From Paracoccus denitrificans (GTDB lineage Bacteria > Pseudomonadota > Alphaproteobacteria > Rhodobacterales > Rhodobacteraceae): a stretch of DNA of 64,000 bases. Position 1 is the stretch's first letter, and every line of letters starts with the position of its first letter. The notes under the pieces were generated by a model. That model did no database searches. It saw only the letters and a list, made by a program, of their open reading frames with translations, and was not told the DNA's origin. Location of the stretch: assembly GCA_005768755.1 (NCBI GenBank), contig VAFL01000016.1, positions 1 through 64,000 on the forward strand, read 5' to 3'. Both the position numbers and the translations under genes were made by a program. This document shows positions 60,401 to 64,000 of this stretch, piece by piece.

Positions 60401-61775
60401 GGGCTTGGCCTGCATAAATCACCGTCTCAAGCTGGGCATCCGATAGGCGCTCGCGAATGTCGGCGGGCAGCATCGGCCAGTAAGAGGGCTTGGGCGGCGC
60501 GACCGAGGCCATGGCGGCCGATTGCACCAGCTTGGTCGGATGCGGCGCAGTGCCGGGGATGCGCAGGGATTGCAGCGCATATTCTTCATAAATGGCGTCG
60601 GACAGGCGCGCGCCTTCCGGTGGCACCCAGTCGACGGTCTCATAGGCCAGTTCCACCCCCTCGGGATCATCGGCCGGAGGCGCGACCGGCCCGGCCGCTG
60701 CGCCGCGGGCAAGATAGCCTCGTACTGACTTCGGTGCGGCGGTCGGAGCAGAAGCCGCCACTTTCGACAGCGTGACCGGCAGGCGCGGTGGAACCTGCGC
60801 CTCGATCCAGCCGATCAGCGTAGCGATATCAGGCGCGATCCCCGGCGAGACCGGGAAGACGGACGGATCATCGGCGGGTTGCTTGTCGATCACCGTCAAC
60901 CTTGTATCGAAGGTGGTGCCGTGCTTCGCATAGACCGCACCGTCGATGGCGGCGGTGAAGACCACGCGGCCACGGGCCTGCACGCGGATGAAGGCATCGT
61001 GCCAGGCCGAGGCCTCGGGGTTGAAATTCGCCCCGGTTATCGTGACCAGCCGCCCACCCGGCGCAAGGCGGGCCAGCGCCGAGGCGACATGCCGGTAGGC
61101 TGCATCCGCCACACGCCCGCTGAAATTCGCCATGACCGAGAATGGCGGGTTCATCAGCACGACGGACGGCACGGCATCTGGGGTCAGATGATCGTCGATT
61201 TGGGCAGCATCGAACCTGGTAACAGAAAGAGCCGGAAAGAGGGACGAGAGAAGATCGGAGCGGGTTTCGGCCAGTTCATTGAGGATCAACGGCGCGCCAG
61301 AAATCTGTGCGAGGATCGCCATCAGGCCGGTGCCCGCCGACGGCTCCAGCACCATGTCCTCGGGCGTGATCGCCGCAGCGGTCAGCGCGGCGAGACCAAG
61401 CGGCAGTGGGGTGCTGAATTGCTGGAAGCTCTGGCTTTCCTCGGAACGCCGGGTCTGCGTAGGCAGCAGCCCCGCGATCTTTGCCAGCACGGAAATCCGT
61501 GCAGCCGGAGACACTGCTTTACGGAAAAGCGCCTTTCCGTATTTGCGCAGGAAGAGAACGGTCGCGACTTCGCACGCCTCATAGGCCAGCTTCCAGTCCC
61601 AGACGCCGGTAGCGTCGGATGCACCAAAGGCCGTTTCCATCGCATCGCGCAAAGCAGCGGCATCAATGCGCTGGCCACGTTCAAGATAGGGAAGGATGAG
61701 ACTGGCCGCAGCCAGGATTGCGGGCGCAGTCGCCAGCGGCGCGACCTGATCGGTCGCGGGGGACGAAATGTTCAT
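57456..61775 (-). CDS. Class I methyltransferase fused to strawberry-notch-like helicase
   Basis: 1439 residues. N-terminal SAM domain: EPSAGTG at 144-150 and NPPF at 209-212 (adenine-N6-type catalytic motif). Then a SF2 helicase: Walker A DGTGAGKGRQ at about 496-505 and DESH at about 604-607 with HAMQNAGGGKGDRGD. The C-terminal part (RIVRKGEGSAARLAVE..., GLGRTNRTNQAQPPLF near 1010) matches the SBNO helicase-C domain. It could modify incoming element DNA against host restriction, or act as a chromatin-like remodeller. Length and order are usual for this family on alphaproteobacterial elements. Confidence 0.9.
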   Translation of the reverse strand: MNISSPATDQVAPLATAPAILAAASLILPYLERGQRIDAAALRDAMETAFGASDATGVWDWKLAYEACEVATVLFLRKYGKALFRKAVSPAARISVLAKIAGLLPTQTRRSEESQSFQQFSTPLPLGLAALTAAAITPEDMVLEPSAGTGLMAILAQISGAPLILNELAETRSDLLSSLFPALSVTRFDAAQIDDHLTPDAVPSVVLMNPPFSVMANFSGRVADAAYRHVASALARLAPGGRLVTITGANFNPEASAWHDAFIRVQARGRVVFTAAIDGAVYAKHGTTFDTRLTVIDKQPADDPSVFPVSPGIAPDIATLIGWIEAQVPPRLPVTLSKVAASAPTAAPKSVRGYLARGAAAGPVAPPADDPEGVELAYETVDWVPPEGARLSDAIYEEYALQSLRIPGTAPHPTKLVQSAAMASVAPPKPSYWPMLPADIRERLSDAQLETVIYAGQAHAEHLAGTWTVDETFDTVSAAPEDAGAVRFRRGFMLGDGTGAGKGRQSAGIILDNWLRGRRKAVWISKSDKLIEDAQRDWSALGMERLLVTPLSRFPQGKPITLSECILFTTYATLRSDASGEKVSRVRQIVDWLGADFDGVIIFDESHAMQNAGGGKGDRGDVAASQQGRAGLRLQHALPDARVVYVSATGATTVHNLAYAQRLGLWGGEDFPFQTRAEFVEAIEAGGVAALEVLARDLQSLGLYTARSLSYDGVEYELVEHRFTGEQRRIYDAYATAFSVIHGNLDAAMQAANITGSGGTLNRQAKSAGRSAFESTKQRFFGHLLTSMKTPTLIGSIEADLEAGHAAVIQIVSTGEALMERRLAEIPTEEWNDISVDVTPREYVGSYLQHSFPVQLYEPFTDGEGNLSSRPVFRDGQPVESREAVARRDEMIEQLASLPPVPGALDQIVQRFGTDMVAEVTGRSRRIVRKGEGSAARLAVESRAPSANLAETSAFMDDAKRILIFSDAGGTGRSYHADLTVRNQRLRVHYLLEPGWKADAAIQGLGRTNRTNQAQPPLFRPIATDVKAEKRFLSTIARRLDTLGAITRGQRQTGGQGLFRPEDNLESPYARDALRQLYLLIVRGKVEGCSLERFESATGLKLMDSNGIKDDLPPITTFLNRLLALTIELQGILFSAFEQLLQARIDGAMASGTYDIGLETLRAESFIVTERQVIHTHPGTGAETRLLTLTERKRNQPVTLDAALAELDDPRARLLINERSGRAAVQIPTTSIMLDDGEIERRVRLIRPMEAMNIPVRAMGETNWAEADHATFVTAWEAELSEVPEFTDSVLQMVTGLLLPIWKRLPQDFARVYRLQTDEGERIIGRRVSPAWAANASTSGVSSSITPDAAYAALLEGRTILDLAEGLQLRRVRVMGANRIELCGFTDAMRERFRAYGFFSEIISWKLRFFVPVDATGPEIIGKLLDRFPVERIGEREAA

Positions 61776-61883
61776 GTCGGAAAACCTCGGAAGAGCGGGA
61801 AGGGCAAGCCCGGGCAGCGCTCTCTCTCGACCGCCTGGACTTAACCCCTCCCGGACCGCCTCTGACTCTCAAAGCACAGCATG

Positions 61884-61916
61884 AAAAAAGCGCCCCGACC
61901 GGACGGTGGGGCGCTT
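61884..61916 (-). terminator. Rho-independent terminator ending the small-gene operon
   Basis: AAGCGCCCC (61888-61896) and GGGGCGCTT (61908-61916) form a 9-bp stem with an 11-base loop, followed on the minus strand by T6. It lies 18 bases after the stop of the gene at 61935, so separates that operon from the methylase/helicase gene. Confidence 0.88.
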
Positions 61917-61934
61917 GTCAGTGTCTTCTCAGGA

Positions 61935-62579
61935 TCATCCGAAGCGGCGGCCTGCCTCGGTAAAGGTGTATTCATTGGCAGCGATGGTTTCATCAACCGC
62001 CTCGTCCGAGGTCAGATAGTCATATTCGCGCTCAAGCTGGCGGTAGAGCCAGCGGGCCAGATCACGCAGCGCCTCGATGACCGATTCCTCGGCATCCTCG
62101 GTCATATCCTGATATGCTGGACTGTCTCTCTCAACCGAAATCGCCATGCAGTATTCGTGGTAATAGTGACCGCGATGACTGACATCGGCGCGAAGCTGAT
62201 AGAAATTGCGCCTCTGGATCGCCTGAAGGGCATCGGCGATCCGTTGCAGTTCGGTGTCCTGCGGCGCATATTCCCTGATCCCGCGCACCCCGGCCTTTCG
62301 ATAGGAATACCGGGTTTCAAAACACGCCCCATCCCCTTGCGACCAGAAGCCGGTAAACCAGATGCAGGGGTCCTGACGCATGCCGCCGCCCATGAGGCGA
62401 ACGGGTCGGGTCTTGAGATCAAGGCCAAGGATTTCCGCGATGCGTTGGAAATCTTCATAGACGGCATCAAACCAGTCATAATCAAACCCGCCTTCGCGAT
62501 ACCAGGCGCGAGCCGCATCCTTTGCCGCGTCGGACAGTTCATCAAGGCGGTAGACTGTCGTTTCGATGACCTCACTCAT
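61935..62579 (-). CDS. Conserved element protein, antitoxin-like annotation in relatives
   Basis: 214 residues from ATG 62579 (MSEVIETTVYRLDELSDAAKDAARAWYRE). The TVYRLDELSDAAKDxARAWYRE opening, GMRQDPCIWFTGFWSQGDGACFE core and ADVSHRGHYYHEY segment recur in this family. Some databases call it an antitoxin; I see no partner toxin. Rich in aromatic residues. Overlaps the previous gene by 8 bases. Confidence 0.72.
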   Translation of the reverse strand: MSEVIETTVYRLDELSDAAKDAARAWYREGGFDYDWFDAVYEDFQRIAEILGLDLKTRPVRLMGGGMRQDPCIWFTGFWSQGDGACFETRYSYRKAGVRGIREYAPQDTELQRIADALQAIQRRNFYQLRADVSHRGHYYHEYCMAISVERDSPAYQDMTEDAEESVIEALRDLARWLYRQLEREYDYLTSDEAVDETIAANEYTFTEAGRRFG

Positions 62580-62988
62580 AAGGATCGCCTCCGGCCAGCA
62601 CGGTGGCAAGCCAGCCATCGGTGTAGATCCAGTCCACCGTCTCGCCGGTGGCCAGATCGAAAACATGGGCGCCGCCGCCGAACCCGTCGATTCTCGGGCG
62701 AGAACAGGTGCAAGCATATTGCATCCCCCATAATCCGGTCAGGCCGAATTCGGCGGCGCAGCGTTTGACGAACCGGATGACATGCTCGGGATCGCCACTG
62801 CCATCGTCGCGCATCCAGAGCTGCGTGCCGCCAGGCTCGGGCTGGATCGACAGCAGAAAGCCGTCCGAGGGCGGGTCTTCGGCGGCGTTTTCATCCGCCA
62901 GTGCATTGTAAAGTTCCAGCGCGCGGGCAGCGTGTTCGGGCGTGCCCACGTCCAGCAGGCAGGAGAAATGGGTGAAGTAATCGGCCAT
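62572..62988 (-). CDS. Conserved hypothetical protein
   Basis: 138 residues from ATG 62988 (MADYFTHFSCLLDVGTPEHAARALELYNAL). C-terminal TCSRPRIDGFGGGAHVFDLATGETVDWIYTDGWLATVLAGG. The start MxDYFTHFSCLLDVG and pattern of paired small genes is frequent on alphaproteobacterial elements. Function unknown. Confidence 0.68.
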   Translation of the reverse strand: MADYFTHFSCLLDVGTPEHAARALELYNALADENAAEDPPSDGFLLSIQPEPGGTQLWMRDDGSGDPEHVIRFVKRCAAEFGLTGLWGMQYACTCSRPRIDGFGGGAHVFDLATGETVDWIYTDGWLATVLAGGDPYE

Positions 62989-63027
62989 GGCGGCCTCCAT
63001 GTAAGGCGAAGCGAGAGAAGAAAGGGG

Positions 63028-63558
63028 TCAAGCGGCCAGCGGCTGGCGCAGCAGCGTGGCGGCGGTTTCGCGCCAGAGCGGATCGACCAGTCGGCCATCA
63101 AGCGCGGCGGCGCGGAACCGCAGGGCCTGCGCCTCGGCGGGCGCATCGCGATCCAGCGCCACCATGGCCTGCGCCCGCAACTGGCAGGCTTCCTGTACGA
63201 CATGCCAGGCCTCGCGATCCGTCGCGACCGGTTCGCACCAGATCAGCCCTGTGGGCGTGATCCGCCCGGCAAGGCAAAGCCGCTGCTGGCCATCCGTGAT
63301 GATCAGCAGGCTTGGCGTGAAACCCGGCAGGAGATCGGCGCGAATGCCGCCCTGCCGCCCCCGGCGTAGAGCGCAGGCCGTCGCCTCGCCAAACCTGCGG
63401 AACCGGCCCAGAAGGATCGAGCTCTGCACCGGCCAGGCGCCTAGATCAGGGTCATGCGCGGCGGCCTCGCCCGCGCAGGACAGGCTGAATGGACCGGCAT
63501 AGGCCGTCAGCGCGGACGGAACTTCAATCGGGAAACGGGAAACAACATGGGTGTTCAT
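63028..63558 (-). CDS. Hypothetical protein
   Basis: 176 residues from ATG 63558 (MNTHVVSRFPIEVPSALTAYAGPFSL). Contains GRFRRFGEATACALRRGRQGGIRADLLPGFTPSLLIITDGQQRLCLAGRITPTGLIWCEPVA, probably a beta-rich fold, and an Ala/Arg-rich C-terminus. I do not recognise a family. It lies between two genes of the same operon. Confidence 0.6.
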   Translation of the reverse strand: MNTHVVSRFPIEVPSALTAYAGPFSLSCAGEAAAHDPDLGAWPVQSSILLGRFRRFGEATACALRRGRQGGIRADLLPGFTPSLLIITDGQQRLCLAGRITPTGLIWCEPVATDREAWHVVQEACQLRAQAMVALDRDAPAEAQALRFRAAALDGRLVDPLWRETAATLLRQPLAA

Positions 63559-63640
63559 GGCAAAAGCCTCCGCGACGGGCGGCGGAGGCCTTTCCTCCAC
63601 CTTTGCAACCAGTCACGGAAACCCCGACCCGCCTCTGCCT

Positions 63641-64000
63641 CTATCCGTCCGCCATCGCCGGATCGACCAGTACCTCGATTTTTTGCGTCCGGCCCATCCA
63701 CGGCTCCGGCCGGATCGCGCGCGCCCAGTCCGCGAAGCTGGGAATAAAGCCCAGATCCTCACGCACATGCTGCTCGCCCACCCAGCGGGTCGGAATCACC
63801 CGGCCCGTGGAGAGGGTGATCGTCGGACCAAAAATCGTCTCCAGCATGAACACGCCCTCGGCATGGTGGCGCAACGCGCGATGCCGGAAGTCGGCGGTGA
63901 TTTCCTTGCTTTGGTCGAACCATGCATGCAGGGGCATGAAGTCATCGAACTCGCCGCCCCACTTTTTCACCGAGGACAGGGAATGATGATAAGGATGCGC
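63641..64000 (-). CDS. DUF6915-like protein, partial (5' end outside window)
   Basis: 119 residues are visible, the first AHPYHHSLSSVKKWGGEFDDF running from the window edge; the start codon is just outside. Motifs MPLHAWFDQSKEITADFRHRALRHHAEGVF, TRWVGEQHVREDLGFIPSFADWARAI and RPEPWMG define a small family on Alphaproteobacteria elements. The frame would begin within a codon or two beyond 64000. Confidence 0.7.
   Translation of the reverse strand, partial: AHPYHHSLSSVKKWGGEFDDFMPLHAWFDQSKEITADFRHRALRHHAEGVFMLETIFGPTITLSTGRVIPTRWVGEQHVREDLGFIPSFADWARAIRPEPWMGRTQKIEVLVDPAMADG

Noticed and set aside
58809..60446. 545-codon plus-strand ORF opposite the methylase/helicase gene
   Set aside because: Antisense shadow of a clearly conserved gene; its length results from codon bias of the true strand.
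1..64000. tRNA, rRNA, riboswitch or insertion sequence
   Set aside because: No cloverleaf, T-box, known aptamer core, transposase or terminal inverted-repeat pair was seen; no integrase or attachment site either.

Overview
The window looks like DNA of a Rhodobacteraceae/Paracoccus-type alphaproteobacterium. It is GC-rich, has tightly overlapping ATGA operons, several TRAP/TTT/Liv-type solute transporters, and an alphaproteobacterial Trb-type conjugative element. All calls come from reading the sequence; no database search was run.

Region 1 (about 1-12 kb, minus strand) is one long catabolic cluster. It holds a GntR/FCD regulator, a GcvT-fold tetrahydrofolate-dependent demethylase of the LigM/DesA type, a complete Liv-type ABC importer, FolD and PurU (C1 oxidation from methylene-THF to formate), a TRAP transporter whose large permease is frameshifted, and a partial SDR dehydrogenase. 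A model is uptake of a methylated, probably carboxylated compound, demethylation onto THF, and disposal of the C1 unit as formate. Two GTATAC-centred dyads upstream of gntR are likely operators. A TetR remnant follows.

Region 2 (12.7-24 kb) holds three parts. The first is an Lrp regulator divergent from a homodimeric pyruvate-dehydrogenase-type E1 (mdeR/mdeB-like). The second is a translationally coupled pair: a PduX-like GHMP kinase and an atypical cysteine-synthase-fold PLP enzyme. The third converges on that pair and encodes an IclR regulator, an M24 hydrolase, a threonine-synthase-like PLP enzyme and a tripartite tricarboxylate transporter (tctCBA). The substrates are unknown; phospho-amino-acid chemistry is a reasonable guess.

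Region 3 (24-28.7 kb) holds two small XRE regulators, a LuxR/LuxI quorum-sensing pair whose LuxI resembles the BjaI/RpaI/BraI class, a LysR regulator, an AAA/DUF4143 ATPase, and a five-unit 22-bp repeat array.

Region 4 (28.8-64 kb) is most of an integrative/conjugative element or plasmid backbone: DUF2274, trbI-G-F-L-K-J-E-D-C-B, a CopG-like protein, the TraG coupling protein and a DUF3363 relaxase. A P-type nic sequence (CATCCTG|C) lies next to the relaxase gene. Then come a lytic transglycosylase, DUF736, a TraF-like S26 peptidase, DUF2840, repA (with repeats inside its 3' end) and an excisionase-like HTH. The region that would enter a recipient first carries cargo (ArsR/SRPBCC, a PhyH dioxygenase), ParDE, DUF2493, toprim, a 1439-residue methylase/strawberry-notch helicase and small conserved element proteins. 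No integrase or att site is in the window, so the element's ends are not visible.

The most notable system is the apparent transfer-control circuit. It combines LuxR/LuxI, a QseM-like DUF2285 protein, XRE regulators with strong palindromes, an RdfS-like HTH, and a DUF6499-DUF2285 activator split by a +1 frameshift at TTT CCC G. This resembles the FseA/QseM logic of ICEMlSym(R7A), but with a different type of autoinducer synthase and a different gene order.
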